DNA from: Nocardioides sambongensis
GTDB lineage: Bacteria > Actinomycetota > Actinomycetes > Propionibacteriales > Nocardioidaceae
Direction: 5' to 3'
Assembly (NCBI RefSeq): GCF_006494815.1
Contig: NZ_CP041091.1
Coordinates: forward strand, 2,184,501-2,248,500
Length of the DNA: 64,000 nt
The notes beneath the pieces are model-generated. The model worked only from the letters and a program-made list of their open reading frames with translations. It searched no databases and was not told where the DNA came from. The position numbers and the translations under genes are program-made. Below, piece after piece: positions 8,104-18,306 of this stretch (its first letter is position 1; every line of letters starts with the position of its first letter).

Positions 8104-10221
8104 TCAGAGGGTGGCCGCGACCTTCCACGCCGAGTGCACCGCACCGTGGATGTAGCCGACCTCTCCGGCGTCCCCGACGACCTCGACCTTGAGCCCGGCC
8201 GCACGCAGGTCGTCGGCGAGCGGCGCCGCGGCGGCGGTCCCCTCGGCGTAGAGCACCATGTCGGCGGTGGCCGAGTGCTGCTCGCCGGCCCGGTCGCTCC
8301 ACTCGACGCCGTGCTCGGTGATCCGGTCGACGGTGACGTTGCGGTGGATCGCCACGCCGTGCTCGCCGGCGTTGCGCACCGCGGTCCAGCGCCGCGGCAT
8401 CGCCATCGGCAGACCCAGCTGCTGCGACTCGTGCAGCAGGGTGACCCGACGGCCACGATGCGCCAGGAACTCGGCGAGCTCCAGCCCGACCAGGGAGCCG
8501 CCGACCACCACGACGTCCTTGCCCACCGGCAGGAACCGCTTGGTGAGCTCACGCACCGCCGACGGGCTCCGGGTGACGCCGGAGAGCTTGCCCATCCGCC
8601 CCAGCGCGCGCAGCACCACGCCCGCGTCGGCCTTCTCCGCGCTGCCCAGCATCAGCGCGCGGAGGGTGTCGCCGGTCTGCACGATCGGCAGGTCGCCACC
8701 CGGCACGTCCGGCCGCGGGCGGACCGCGCCGGTGGCCACCACGACATGGTCGGGCGCCAGCGCCCGGACGGTCTCCACGGTCGCCTCGGTGCGCAGCCGG
8801 ACGTCGATGCCGAGCCGGGCGACCTCGTCGCCGAGCCAGGTCAGCAGCCGCTCGTTGTCGGGGGTGGTGAGGGTGGAGAACCACAGGGTGCCGCCGATCC
8901 GGTCCGACTTGTCCAGCACCGTCACCCGGTGGCCGCGCTCGGCCAGCACCCGTGCGCTCTCCAGCCCGCCCGGGCCGGCGCCCACGACCACCACGTGCTC
9001 GCGGGTACGGGTCGGCAGCAGGGGGAGGATCGTCTCGGTGCCCAGGGCCGGGTTGACCGCACAGAAGGGGGTGTCGTCGAAGAAGTTCTCGTTGACGCAG
9101 AGATAGCAGTTGATGCAGGGACGCACCTGCGCGGCGCGGCCCTCGCGCAGCTTGTTCGGCAGCTCGGGGTCGGCCAGCAGCTGACGTCCCATCGCCGCGA
9201 AGTCGATGTCGCCCGCCGCGATCGCGTCCTCGGCGATCTCCGGAAGCATCCGGCCCACGGCGATCACCGGGATCGAGACGCGCCGCTTGATCGCGGCGGC
9301 CGCGTCCAGGTAGGCGCCCACCTTGTCCGGCAGCGGGCCTTCGGTGAAGTCCGCGAACGGGTTGCGCCCCCAGCCGGTGACGTGGATGGCGTCGGCGCCG
9401 ACCTCCTCGAAGAGGGCCGCGGCCGCGGTGGACTCCGCCAGGGTGAGACCACCCTCCTGGCCGAACTCCTCTCCGGCGACCCGGACCAGCACGGCCAGGT
9501 CGTCCCCGACCCGCTCCTTGACGGCCCGGATCACGCGGCAGGCCAGGCGGGCCCGGTTCTCCAGCGCGCCGCCGTACTCGTCGGTGCGCAAATTGTCCCG
9601 GCGGTTCAGGAACGCGCCGAGGATGTAGCCGTGGGCCACGTGGATCTCGATCGCGTCGCAGCCGGCGGCGGCGACCCGGGCGGCCGCCTCGGCCCAGGTG
9701 AGGATCAGCGCGTCGATGTCCTCGAGCGTCATCTCGTGGTACGTCGCCTTCTTGCCCCCGGTGACCGCGGCCAGGCGCCCCAACTCCTCGGTGGTGCAGT
9801 CGACCATCGCCCGGTAGTCGAACTCGTAGTCGGGGATGCTCGGCGTCAACAGCGGCCGGTCGTTGATCGTGTCGATCCGGGCGATCTTGCCGTGGTGGGT
9901 CGACTGGATGCAGACCTTCCCACCGACCGCGTGCACCGCGTCGGCGAGGGCCCGCAGACCGGGGACGAACTGCTCCCCGGACAGCCCCGGCTCCTTCATC
10001 GAGGTGGCACCGACCGGGAAGTCGATGGCGCAGGCCCCGGTGATCACCAGGCCGGCTCCACCGGCGGCACGGGCGACGTAGTGGTCGATCTCCCGCTGCT
10101 CGATCACGCCGTCCTCGGAGACGTTCATGTCCATCGCCGGCAGGACGATCCGGTTGCTCAGCTCCATCGGGCCGATCCGGCCCGGTGCGGTCAGGTGCGG
10201 GAAGGTCCGGGGCTTGCTCAC
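8104..10221 (-). CDS. NADH:flavin oxidoreductase / 2,4-dienoyl-CoA reductase-like enzyme
   Basis: A 705-residue multidomain flavoenzyme. Residues about 1-360 are an old-yellow-enzyme TIM barrel (IEIHVAHGYILGAFLN, DEYGG, VIAVGRM). A Cys cluster of the form CINCYLC...FC at about residues 360-380 should bind a 4Fe-4S cluster. The C-terminal half carries two dinucleotide folds (VVVGAGPGGLESA for FAD and VVVGGSLVGLELAE for NAD(P)H). The family includes 2,4-dienoyl-CoA reductase (FadH), trimethylamine dehydrogenase and steroid or bile-acid reductases; I cannot choose the substrate. The GTG at 10221 (VSKPRTFPHL) is the first start that gives a family-like N-terminus. It is divergent from dapD with a 135-bp shared promoter region. 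Confidence 0.88.
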   Translation of the reverse strand: MSKPRTFPHLTAPGRIGPMELSNRIVLPAMDMNVSEDGVIEQREIDHYVARAAGGAGLVITGACAIDFPVGATSMKEPGLSGEQFVPGLRALADAVHAVGGKVCIQSTHHGKIARIDTINDRPLLTPSIPDYEFDYRAMVDCTTEELGRLAAVTGGKKATYHEMTLEDIDALILTWAEAAARVAAAGCDAIEIHVAHGYILGAFLNRRDNLRTDEYGGALENRARLACRVIRAVKERVGDDLAVLVRVAGEEFGQEGGLTLAESTAAAALFEEVGADAIHVTGWGRNPFADFTEGPLPDKVGAYLDAAAAIKRRVSIPVIAVGRMLPEIAEDAIAAGDIDFAAMGRQLLADPELPNKLREGRAAQVRPCINCYLCVNENFFDDTPFCAVNPALGTETILPLLPTRTREHVVVVGAGPGGLESARVLAERGHRVTVLDKSDRIGGTLWFSTLTTPDNERLLTWLGDEVARLGIDVRLRTEATVETVRALAPDHVVVATGAVRPRPDVPGGDLPIVQTGDTLRALMLGSAEKADAGVVLRALGRMGKLSGVTRSPSAVRELTKRFLPVGKDVVVVGGSLVGLELAEFLAHRGRRVTLLHESQQLGLPMAMPRRWTAVRNAGEHGVAIHRNVTVDRITEHGVEWSDRAGEQHSATADMVLYAEGTAAAAPLADDLRAAGLKVEVVGDAGEVGYIHGAVHSAWKVAATL

Positions 10222-10342
10222 GGTGGTGAGGCTAGGCGGGTCCGCTCGCCAGCGTCGGCGCCAGTCGCGCCCAGTGGGAGTCCCTCGCACCGCCCGCTCT
10301 CCGCGTGCCGAACGTCATGGTCGGAGCCGCGGTCCGGTTCCG

Positions 10343-10348
10343 TAGAAT
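10343..10348 (+). promoter_or_regulatory. Leaderless-type -10 box of dapD
   Basis: TAGAAT ends 8 nt before the dapD GTG, so transcription would begin at or next to the start codon. There is no ribosome site between them. Confidence 0.55.
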
Positions 10349-10356
10349 CGGCCAGC

Positions 10357-11303
10357 GTGACTGACGCGCTGACTGCTGCCTGGGGCCACGGCCTCGCCAC
10401 CCTCGACGCCCAGGGCAACGTCCTGGACGTCTGGTTCCCCGCCCCACGCTCGGCGCCCCCAACGGCACCGACGTCCCGGGCGAGCTCGCCGCCCTCGCCG
10501 GTGTGGACGAGGCGCGCGGCGTGCGACGCGAGGTCCGCACCGTGGTGATCGAGGACCTCGCCCTCGCCCCGACCGACACCGAGGACGTCTGGCTGCGGCT
10601 GCACCTGCTCTCCTCCCGCCTGGCCCGGCCGCACACGATCGCGATGGACGGCGTCTTCGGACTGCTCACCAACGTGGTGTGGACCAGCGCCGGTCCGTGC
10701 GCGATCGACGACTTCGAGCTCACCCGCGCCCGGCTGCAGGCCAGCGGCGCCCACGTCACCGTCCACGGCGTCGACAAGTTCCCCCGGATGGTCGACTACG
10801 TGATCCCGTCGGGTGTCCGGATCGCCGACGCCGACAGGGTGCGGCTCGGCGCCCACCTCGCCGCGGGCACCACGGTGATGCACGAGGGCTTCGTCAACTT
10901 CAACGCCGGCACCCTGGGCGCTTCGATGGTCGAGGGCCGGATCTCCGCCGGCGTCCTGGTGGGTGACGGCAGCGACGTGGGCGGCGGCGCCTCGATCATG
11001 GGGACCCTGTCCGGCGGCGGCAAGCAGGTCATCTCGATCGGCGAGCGGTGCCTGCTCGGCGCCAACGCCGGCCTGGGGATCTCCCTGGGGGACGACTGCG
11101 TCGTCGAGGCCGGCTGCTACGTCACCGCCGGCACGAAGGTGACCGTGCTGGAGCCGGGCCACGACCCGCGGGTGGTGAAGGCCCTCGAGCTCTCCGGCGC
11201 GAGCAACGTCCTGATCCGGCGCAACTCGGTGACCGGTGCCGTCGAGGCCGTCCCGTGGCAGGGCGAGGGCATCGCCCTCAACGCGGCACTGCACGCGAAC
11301 TGA
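10357..11303 (+). CDS. dapD: Tetrahydrodipicolinate N-succinyltransferase, frameshifted
   Basis: Succinylates tetrahydrodipicolinate in DAP/lysine synthesis, using succinyl-CoA. The left-handed beta-helix domain is very conserved: [20 protein letters not shown], then [14 protein letters not shown] and [10 protein letters not shown], ending ALHAN as in mycobacterial DapD. The N-terminus ([19 protein letters not shown]) is in another frame; one base added at the C4 run 10442-10445 restores a continuous 315-residue protein. Loss of this gene would cause lysine/DAP auxotrophy, so the break is probably a sequence error. The GTG at 10357 lies 8 nt after TAGAAT and is likely translated from a leaderless mRNA. 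Confidence 0.92.
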
Positions 11304-11364
11304 TCTTGTCGCAGGTGTCCGGCCGCGTCGCTCGGCGCAACCAACGACCCTCCACACTGGAGCG

Positions 11365-12324
11365 ATGAAGAAGGGTGTGGGCGCGATCGCCTTCGCGGCG
11401 ATCGTGCTCATCGCCGTCGCCGGGATCGGCATCGGCGTGCTCACGGCCACCGACAAGCTCGGGTTCGGACCCGACGGCGACTGCACGGCCACGGTGGACG
11501 GCCACACGGTCGAGATCAGTGGGGAGCAGGCGGAGAACGCCACGCTGATCGCTGCGATCGGCGCCGACCGCGGACTGCCCGCCCGGGCCGTCTCGATCGC
11601 GCTCGCCACGGCGTACCAGGAGTCGAAGCTGGAGAACATCGAGCACGGCGACCGCGACTCGCTCGGGCTGTTCCAGCAGCGCCCGTCCCAGGGCTGGGGC
11701 ACCGAGGAGCAGATCCTCGACCCGGTCTACTCCACGAACGCCTTCTACGACGCGCTCGAGAAGGTCGACGGCTACGAGGACATGGAGATCACCGTCGCGG
11801 CGCAGGAGGTGCAGCGCTCCGCCTTCCCCAACGCCTACGCCGACCACGAAGCCGACGCCCGGGCACTCGCCTCGGCACTGACCGGCTACTCCGAGGCCGC
11901 CTTCACCTGCGACCTGGACGGCGGCGCACCCGGCGCCGACACCGAGCTGGTCGCCTCGGGCCTGACCGAGCGCGCCGAACAGGTGCGGCTCGACCTGGTC
12001 GACCGGTTCGGCGATCTCAGCCTGGGCGGGTTCGAGCCGGGCGGCGTCTCCGACGGCCACATGGAGGGCTCCGCACACTACGAGGGGCGCGCGATCGACA
12101 TCTTCTTCCGCCCGGTCAACGCCGAGAACCAGGTGCGCGGCTGGGCCCTGGCGCACTACCTGGTGGGGAACGCCGCCCGCCTCGACATCCGCACGGTGAT
12201 CTTCGACGACCGGATCTGGCGGGCCGGCCAGGACGGGTGGAGCGACTACGACCCGCCGTCGCGCTCCGGCGACATGGCGATCCTCGAGCACCGCGACCAC
12301 GTGCACGTCGACGTCTTCGCCTGA
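11365..12324 (+). CDS. Secreted wall hydrolase: lysozyme-like domain plus M15-like domain
   Basis: A 319-residue protein with an N-terminal membrane anchor or signal (about residues 5-30). A lysozyme/transglycosylase-like domain follows (about residues 55-175) with a candidate catalytic Glu in AYQESKLENI and GLFQQRPSQGWG. The C-terminal domain (about 205-319) has SAHYEGRAID, matching the SxHxxGxAxD zinc motif of M15 DD-carboxypeptidases, and HRDHVHVD near the end. This matches the actinobacterial ARB_07466-like C-terminal domain family. Peptidoglycan is the inferred substrate. The same two-domain order recurs, with degenerate motifs, at the end of the large protein at 38.9-41.2 kb. Start ATG 11365 is chosen because the hydrophobic segment follows directly. 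Confidence 0.78.
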   Translation: MKKGVGAIAFAAIVLIAVAGIGIGVLTATDKLGFGPDGDCTATVDGHTVEISGEQAENATLIAAIGADRGLPARAVSIALATAYQESKLENIEHGDRDSLGLFQQRPSQGWGTEEQILDPVYSTNAFYDALEKVDGYEDMEITVAAQEVQRSAFPNAYADHEADARALASALTGYSEAAFTCDLDGGAPGADTELVASGLTERAEQVRLDLVDRFGDLSLGGFEPGGVSDGHMEGSAHYEGRAIDIFFRPVNAENQVRGWALAHYLVGNAARLDIRTVIFDDRIWRAGQDGWSDYDPPSRSGDMAILEHRDHVHVDVFA

Positions 12325-12390
12325 CCGGGTTTGGCGCCGGCGTGCGGGGGGACGGTCGTCCTGTCACACCCCCTCACACGCAGGAGCACC

Positions 12391-12663
12391 ATGTCGAGCA
12401 TGCCGCCCGTCCCGCCGTCCCCGGACTACTCCGGGTACTCCGACAAGTCCAAGGTGGTCGCCGGCGTCCTCGGCATCCTCCTCGGCGGCCTGGGGGTCCA
12501 CCAGTTCTACCTGGGCAACACGCAGCGCGGTGTCATCCAGATCATCGTCACCCTGATCACCTGCGGCATCGGCTCCCTGTGGGGCTTCATCGAGGGGATC
12601 CTGATCCTGGTGGGCTCCAACGGCTTCACCACCGACGCCCAGGGACGCCGGCTCCGCGACTGA
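12391..12663 (+). CDS. TM2 domain membrane protein
   Basis: A 90-residue protein with a short Pro-rich N-terminus, then a TM2 domain: two membrane helices (about residues 24-42 and 50-75) around GGLGVHQFYLGNTQRGVIQ, and GSLWGFIEGILIL. TM2 proteins are small inner-membrane proteins of unknown function. AGGAG at 12382-12386 sets the ATG at 12391. It is convergent with dapC. Confidence 0.88.
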   Translation: MSSMPPVPPSPDYSGYSDKSKVVAGVLGILLGGLGVHQFYLGNTQRGVIQIIVTLITCGIGSLWGFIEGILILVGSNGFTTDAQGRRLRD

Positions 12664-12712
12664 GCCTGGAGGAGCGGCCCCCGGACGGCCGGGCATCGCC
12701 GTCGCGGACGCG

Positions 12713-13831
12713 TCAGGACAGGCGCGACACCGCGGCGGCGATCCGCTCGTCGGTGGCGGTGAACGCCACCCGCACGTGCCGTTCGCCGGCACGGCCGTAG
12801 AAGGCGCCGGGGGCGACCAGGATGCCGCGCTCGGCCAGGTCGTCCACCAGGGCCCAGCAGTCCGGGCCGTCGGGCCCCTTGGTGGCCCACAGGTAGAGCG
12901 ACGCCTCGGAGTGATCGATGGTGAAGCCCGCGGCGAGCAGGGCCGCGCGCAGCAGCTCACGTCGTACGGCGTAGCGCTGGTGCTGCGCGGCGACGTGCTC
13001 GTCGTCGGAGAGAGCCGCCACCATCGCCGCCTGCTGCGGCCCCGGCATCATCAGGCCCAGGTTCTTGCGGACCGCGAGCAGCTCGCCGATCACCGCGGCG
13101 TCGCCGGCCACGAAGGCGCACCGGTAGCCGGCCAGGTTCGACCGCTTGGAGAGCGAGTGGACGGCGAGGAGGCCGTCGGTGCTGGCGCCACAGATCTCCG
13201 GGTGGAGCACCGAGTAGGCCTCGCCCTCCCAGACGCAGTCCAGGTAGCACTCGTCGCTGACCAGCAGCACGCCGCGCTCACGACACCAGTCGACGACCTT
13301 CTTCAGGTGCGCCGGCGGCAGCACCCGACCGGTCGGGTTGGACGGGCTGTTGAGCCACAGCAACCGCGGGGTGCGCGGCCCCAGGGCGGTGAGCGCGTCG
13401 GTGGCGATCGCGTCGGCGCCGGCCAGCGCGGCCCCCACCTCGTAGGTGGGGTAGGCCAGCTCGGGGTAGACGACCAGGTCGCCGGGGCCGATCCCGAGGT
13501 GGACCGCCAGCGAGGCGATCATCTCCTTGGAGCCGACCAGGGGCAGCACCTGGTCCAGACCGAGTCCGGGCACGCCGTGGCAGCGGGCGAACCAGTCGAC
13601 GACCGCCTGCCGGGTCTCCACCCGGCCGATGGTGACCGGGTAGCCCGGCGAGTCGGCGCCCGCGCGCAGCGCGTCCTGCACGACCTCGGGAGTCGGGTCG
13701 ACCGGGGTGCCGATGGAGAGGTCGACGACACCGTCGGGATGTGCCCGCGCCTTCTCGGCGTACGGACCCAGCTTGTCCCAGGGGAAGTCCGGCAGCCGGC
13801 CGGAGATCCCCAGGGCCGTTCGCTGGCTCAG
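12713..13831 (-). CDS. dapC: Succinyldiaminopimelate transaminase
   Basis: Fold-type I PLP aminotransferase of 372 residues that makes N-succinyl-LL-DAP. The family N-terminus LPDFPWDKL is intact, SNPTGRVLP and DECYLDC carry PLP-contacting residues, and [12 protein letters not shown] holds the Schiff-base Lys. No ATG or GTG lies far enough upstream: the best start is CTG at 13831, whose TG shares bases with the fdxA stop (CTGA), with AGGA about 8 nt ahead. That mimics the ATGA/GTGA couplings seen elsewhere here and suggests a rare CTG start. FdxA followed by this aminotransferase is a standard actinobacterial pair. Confidence 0.9.
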   Translation of the reverse strand: MSQRTALGISGRLPDFPWDKLGPYAEKARAHPDGVVDLSIGTPVDPTPEVVQDALRAGADSPGYPVTIGRVETRQAVVDWFARCHGVPGLGLDQVLPLVGSKEMIASLAVHLGIGPGDLVVYPELAYPTYEVGAALAGADAIATDALTALGPRTPRLLWLNSPSNPTGRVLPPAHLKKVVDWCRERGVLLVSDECYLDCVWEGEAYSVLHPEICGASTDGLLAVHSLSKRSNLAGYRCAFVAGDAAVIGELLAVRKNLGLMMPGPQQAAMVAALSDDEHVAAQHQRYAVRRELLRAALLAAGFTIDHSEASLYLWATKGPDGPDCWALVDDLAERGILVAPGAFYGRAGERHVRVAFTATDERIAAAVSRLS

Positions 13832-14154
13832 TGGTCCTGGTTCTGCGGCTCGAGGTTCGCGATGAACTCGTGGTCGTGGTCGATCTCGCCCATCTTGGCG
13901 GCGCCGCCGGGCGACCCGATCTCGTCGAAGAACTTGACGTTGGCGTCGTAGTAGTCCTTCCACTCCTCCGGCACGTCGTCCTCGTAGAAGATCGCCTCGA
14001 CCGGGCAGACCGGCTCGCAGGCGCCGCAGTCGACGCACTCGTCGGGGTGGATGTAGAGCATCCGCTTGCCCTCGTAGATGCAGTCCACCGGGCACTCGTC
14101 GACGCACGCACGGTCCTTGACGTCGACGCACGGCTGCGAGATGACGTAGGTCAT
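13828..14154 (-). CDS. fdxA: 7Fe ferredoxin
   Basis: A 108-residue low-potential ferredoxin with one 3Fe-4S and one 4Fe-4S cluster, close to mycobacterial/streptomycete FdxA. The Cys motifs [18 protein letters not shown] and [12 protein letters not shown] are complete, followed by the conserved [14 protein letters not shown]. The ATG at 14154 has an AGGAGG ribosome site. FdxA is an electron carrier for P450s and other redox enzymes; the partner here is unknown. It is co-transcribed with dapC and divergent from a GNAT gene. Confidence 0.96.
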   Translation of the reverse strand: MTYVISQPCVDVKDRACVDECPVDCIYEGKRMLYIHPDECVDCGACEPVCPVEAIFYEDDVPEEWKDYYDANVKFFDEIGSPGGAAKMGEIDHDHEFIANLEPQNQDH

Positions 14155-14252
14155 CGAATCCTCCTGGACGGGAACACTGGGGCTTTGCGGCCGCGGCTTC
14201 GCACCGCGGCGGATGACGGGCACACGAATGTCTTTCGTGGACGCGACCACTC

Positions 14253-14258
14253 TAGTAT
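14253..14258 (+). promoter_or_regulatory. Leaderless-type -10 box of GNAT gene
   Basis: TAGTAT ends 6 nt before the GTG at 14265 with no ribosome site between, typical of a leaderless start. Confidence 0.55.
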
Positions 14259-14264
14259 CCCGGC

Positions 14265-15197
14265 GTGGCGAACGAACCGACACCCCACGATCCGGGACGT
14301 CATCTCCTCGGCCCGCACGTGGTGGGTCAGCGGGTGGTGATCCGTCGCCTGCTCCGGGGCGAGACCGGCCCCACCGGCGGGCCGGCGATGACGGACCTGC
14401 TGGGTGACTGCATCGGCTGGGGCCGCGGCGTCGCGACGCTGCGCACCGAGGGCGGCGAGCTGGTCGAGATCGCGATCGAGGACATCGTCTCGGGCAAGCC
14501 GGTCCCGCCCCGGCCGTCGGTGCGCCACCGGGTCTCGGTCGCCGACGCCGAGGCGCACACGGTCGCCCTCTCCGCGGACCTGGAGACCAGCGCGATCGGG
14601 GACTGGACGGTGCGCGGCGAGCGCTCCCCCACCGGCCGACTGCGCCGCCGGCTCAACTCCTGCCTCGCGGTCGGCGACCCCGGGATGCCGGTCGCCGATG
14701 CCGCAGACGCGGTGGCCCGTCACTACGCCGCCCGGAGCCGTCCGACCTATCTGCACGTCGAGCTGGACGGCGACCACGAGCGGGCGCTGCGCGCGCTGGG
14801 CTGGCAGCCGGACCCGACCGGCGACGCCGAGTTCCTGCTCGCCTCCATCGCACGGGTACGACGCACCCTGGACGTCCCCGACCGCACGGTCGAGGTGAGC
14901 GTCGATGAGCACCGGGTCACGGTCACCGTCGGCGACGGCTGCGACCCGATCGCGGAGGGAGCGGCCGCGCTGGATGGCGACTGGCTGGGGGTGCACGGCC
15001 TGCGGGTCGATCCGGCGCACCGTCGCCGCGGGCTGGCGCTGGTGGTGATGGACGCGCTGCTGGAGTGGGGGGCCGAGCGCGGCGCCACCACGGCCTGGCT
15101 CCACGTCGAGGTGGACAACGTCCCCGCGTTGGCGCTCTACGACCGACTGGGGTTCGCCGGCCACCACCTCATGCGCTACCTGACGCCCCCGGCGTGA
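14265..15197 (+). CDS. GNAT acetyltransferase with N-terminal SH3-like domain (Rv0428c-like)
   Basis: A 310-residue protein. Residues about 15-75 look like the small beta-rich SH3-like domain of the Rv0428c family ([10 protein letters not shown]...[18 protein letters not shown]). The C-terminal GNAT domain (about residues 200-310) has the acetyl-CoA loop [15 protein letters not shown] and the end signature [15 protein letters not shown]. The acceptor is unknown; homologues are annotated as histone-acetyltransferase-like proteins without firm proof. GTG 14265 follows TAGTAT at 6 nt. Confidence 0.83.
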   Translation: MANEPTPHDPGRHLLGPHVVGQRVVIRRLLRGETGPTGGPAMTDLLGDCIGWGRGVATLRTEGGELVEIAIEDIVSGKPVPPRPSVRHRVSVADAEAHTVALSADLETSAIGDWTVRGERSPTGRLRRRLNSCLAVGDPGMPVADAADAVARHYAARSRPTYLHVELDGDHERALRALGWQPDPTGDAEFLLASIARVRRTLDVPDRTVEVSVDEHRVTVTVGDGCDPIAEGAAALDGDWLGVHGLRVDPAHRRRGLALVVMDALLEWGAERGATTAWLHVEVDNVPALALYDRLGFAGHHLMRYLTPPA

Positions 15198-15221
15198 CCG
15201 GGCCCGGCCCCGACTCCACGC

Positions 15222-16222
15222 TCAGTCGATGAAGCCCTGCTCCTCCAGCCAGTCGTAGGCGACGTCGGTCGGCTCCTTGCCGTCGACGTCGACCTGGGCG
15301 TTCATCGCGATGAGCTCCTCGTCGGTGAGCTTCTCGGTCACCGGGGCCATCAGGTCCTCGATCTGCGGGTACTCCTCGTAGAGCTCCTCGCGCAGCACCA
15401 GCGACACGTTGTACTTCGGGAAGTACTCCTTGTCGTCCTCCAGCACGGTGAGGTCGAGTGCCAGGATCCGTCCGTCGGTGGTGAACACCTCGCCGAGCAC
15501 GCACTCCCCGCGGTCGGTGGCGTCGTAGATCGCCCCGGTCTGGAAGATCTTGAGCTGGTCGTCCGAGGCGCTCAGCCCGTAGGTCTTCAGCATCCCGGGC
15601 AGTCCGTCGGGTCGGTTGGTGAACTCGGTCTCGACGCAGTAGGTCTGCTCCGCCTTGGGCAGCTTCTTGATGTCGGAGAGCGTCTTGATGCCGTACTTGT
15701 CGACCGACTCCCGGGTGATCGCGAAGCCGTAGGTGTTGTTCATCGGCGCGGGCGGCAGCCAGACCAGGTCGTTCTTCTCGAGGTCCTCGTCGCGGACCTC
15801 CTGGTACTGCTCCTGCTCGTCCGGGATGGGCTTGTCGTGGCCCAGGTAGTTGATCCAGCCGGTGCCGGTGTATTCCCACATCGCATCGATCTGCCCCTCC
15901 ACCTCGGCCTGCCGGGCCGCGGTGGAGCCGGGGATGTTGGTGAGGTCGGTGACCTCGGCGCCGGCCGCCTTGAGCATGATCAGCGCGATCTTGCCGAGGA
16001 TGATGTTCTCGCTGAAGTTCTTGGAGCCGACCGCGATCTCGGCCCCGTCGAGGGAGCCTGCCTCCGACGACGACGCGGCAAGGGTGGCCTCGGGACCACA
16101 CCGCCCGCGGTCTGCAGTCCGCAGCCGGCGCTGACCAGGGTCGCGGCGAGCAGCCCCACGGCCACCCGGACTCCGCGGACACCGCAACGGGGGCGGGACG
16201 TGCTTCGGGTGCGGACGAGCAT
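15222..16222 (-). CDS. Glycine betaine/osmoprotectant ABC transporter, substrate-binding lipoprotein, frameshifted
   Basis: OpuCC/ProX-type solute-binding protein, last gene of the four-gene importer. The N-terminus (16222 inward) is a lipoprotein signal with lipobox VSAGC. The mature domain begins EIAVGSKNFSENIILG, the usual start of this family, and includes WEYTGTGWINYLG and the ITRESVDKYG segment. Signal and mature part lie in different frames; one base added near the G3 run 16092-16094 joins them into about 333 residues. The start ATG lies 1 nt after the permease stop. Substrate is probably betaine, choline or carnitine. Confidence 0.87.
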
Positions 16223-16223
16223 C

Positions 16224-17054
16224 TCAGATCCCCTTCGGTCGGGTCAGCACCTCGAGCACCCGACCGAGCCACTCCACCAGGAGAGCGATCAGGGCGACGA
16301 GGACGGCACCGGACACCATCAGCGAGAACCGGAACAGCGTGATCCCGGTGTTGATCATCTCGCCGAGGCCACCGGCGCCGATGAAGAACGCCAGCGCCGC
16401 GGTGCCCGCGATCAGCACCAGCGCGGTGCGCAGGCCCGCCATCATCACCGGCACCGCCAGCGGCAGCTCGATGTGCAGCAGGGTGCCGGTCGGGGTCATC
16501 CCGATGCCGCGTCCCGCCTCGATCAGCGTCGGGTCGACGCCCTGCAGCCCGGTGATGGTGTTGCGCAGCACCGGGAGGAAGCCGTAGAGGGTCAGCGCGA
16601 GCACCGCCACCCAGAAGCTGTTCCAGCTGGTCAGCCAGAGGAACAGCAGCACGATCAGGCCGACCGCCGGCGCCGCCTGACCGGCGTTCGCCACACCGAC
16701 CACGATCGGCGCGGCCGCCTTCGCCTTGCCCCGGGTGAGCAGGATGCCGGCCGGGATGGCGGTGAGCACCACGAACACCGCGGAGACGAAGGTGAGGCGC
16801 AGGTGCTCGACGATCAGCGAGGTGATCTCGCTCCAGCGGAGCTGGTTGGTCTCCACGCTGTCCAGGTCGGCGAAGTGGCGCCACAGCACGAAGCCGAGGA
16901 AGACCAGTGCGATCAGCACCGGCGGCACCACCAGCATCAGCAGCATCTCCCGGGAGATGCGTCGCGACCGGGACCCGACGGTCCCGCTGTCGTCCTCGAC
17001 GGTCTCGCCCACCCCCGGCTCCGGCGACCCGACCGTGGTCGTCGTGTCGGCCAT
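16224..17054 (-). CDS. Osmoprotectant ABC transporter permease (OpuCD-like)
   Basis: A 276-residue permease with a soluble N-terminal tail of about 35 residues and about six membrane segments. The EAA-type cytoplasmic loop is LIEAGRGIGMTPTGTLLHIELPLA; ALAFFIGAGGLGEMINTGI is characteristic of OpuC/ProW permeases. Its ATG overlaps the ATPase stop (TGATG). It would pair with the other permease at 18.3 kb to form a heterodimeric channel. Confidence 0.9.
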   Translation of the reverse strand: MADTTTTVGSPEPGVGETVEDDSGTVGSRSRRISREMLLMLVVPPVLIALVFLGFVLWRHFADLDSVETNQLRWSEITSLIVEHLRLTFVSAVFVVLTAIPAGILLTRGKAKAAAPIVVGVANAGQAAPAVGLIVLLFLWLTSWNSFWVAVLALTLYGFLPVLRNTITGLQGVDPTLIEAGRGIGMTPTGTLLHIELPLAVPVMMAGLRTALVLIAGTAALAFFIGAGGLGEMINTGITLFRFSLMVSGAVLVALIALLVEWLGRVLEVLTRPKGI

Positions 17055-18306
17055 CAGCCTTCGCTCCCCCGGAGCTCCTCGGCCGACGTCGCCACCTGGG
17101 CCGGCGCCGCTGGACTGCCGTCGTTGCCGGCCTCGGCCTGGTCCTCGACCATCCGCATGTACTCGGTGACGGCGTCGAAGTCGACCACCCCGAGGAACTG
17201 GTCGCGTGCACCGGTCACCACTGCCGCGCCGTGGCTGCTGGTGAGCATCGTGTCCAGCGCGTCGTTGAGGGTGGCCCGCTCGTCGATGTTGATGAGGTCC
17301 TCGTTGCCGGCGTGGATCACGTCCCCCTTGAGCTGGCGCAGCCAGGGCCAGCCGACCGGCCGGTTGCGCTCGTCCAGCACGATCACCGAGCGCTCCCCGT
17401 TGGACTCCGCCCGGCGTCGTACGTCGGCGGTGGGGTCGCCGATCGTCGCCGTGGTCGGGCGACGCAGCTCGACGTCGGTGACCCGGGCCAGCGAGAGCTG
17501 CTTGAGGGTGGAGCCCGCTCCGACGAAGTCGGCCACGAAGTCGTTCGCGGGGGCCGCGAGGAGGTTCTCCGGGGTGTCGTACTGGGCGATCCGGGCGCCC
17601 TCCTGCAGCAGCAGGATGCGGTCTCCGAGCTTGATCGCCTCGTCGATGTCATGGGTGACGCAGACGATGGTCTTGCGCAGCTCCCGCTGGATGCTGAGCA
17701 GCTCGTCCTGCAACCGCTGCCGGGTGATCGGGTCGACCGCGCCGAACGGCTCGTCCATCAGGATCACCGGCGGGTCGGCGGCCAGTCCACGGGCGACGCC
17801 GACACGCTGCTGCTGGCCGCCGGAGAGCTCGCGGGGGTAGCGGTCGCGGTACTTGGCGGGGTCGAGGCCCACCAGGTCCAGCAGCTCGTCCACCCGGTTC
17901 GCGATGCGCTGCTTGTCCCAGCCGAGCAGCTTCGGGACGGCGGCGATGTTCGCGGCGACGGTGTGGTGCGGGAAGAGGCTGCCCCCCTGGATGACGTAGC
18001 CGATCTTGCGCCGCAGCGACGTCGCGTTCTCCTGGCGCACGTCCTTGCCGTCGATCGTGATCGTGCCGGAGGTCGGCTCGATCAACCGGTTGATCATCTT
18101 CAGCGAGGTGGTCTTGCCGCAACCGGAGGGCCCGATGAACATCACGATCTCGCCGGCCGGGATGGTCAGCGAGAGGTCGTCCACCGCGGCGGCCTTCTGC
18201 CCGGGGTAGCGCTTGACGATGTTCTCCAGCCGGAGCTCGGCTCCGCTGATCCCGGCGGAGCTCCCGTCGGACGCCTCGGTGCCGGTGGGGTGGGCGGGGT
18301 GCTCAT
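17054..18306 (-). CDS. Osmoprotectant ABC transporter ATPase with CBS domains (OpuCA-like), frameshifted near start
   Basis: ATPase subunit with Walker A GPSGCGKTT, Q-loop GYVIQGGSLFPH, signature LSGGQQQR, Walker B VILMDEPFGAVD and switch His in VTHDIDEA. The C-terminal CBS pair (about residues 270-385) is the ionic-strength sensor known in OpuA/OpuC systems. The continuous frame begins at GTG 18184, which would lack the first beta-strand; the missing part (ELRLENIVKRYPG) is encoded just upstream without a start. Adding one base at the G4 run 18296-18299 connects it to ATG 18306, which overlaps the permease stop as ATGA. I take that as the true start (417 residues). Confidence 0.88.
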
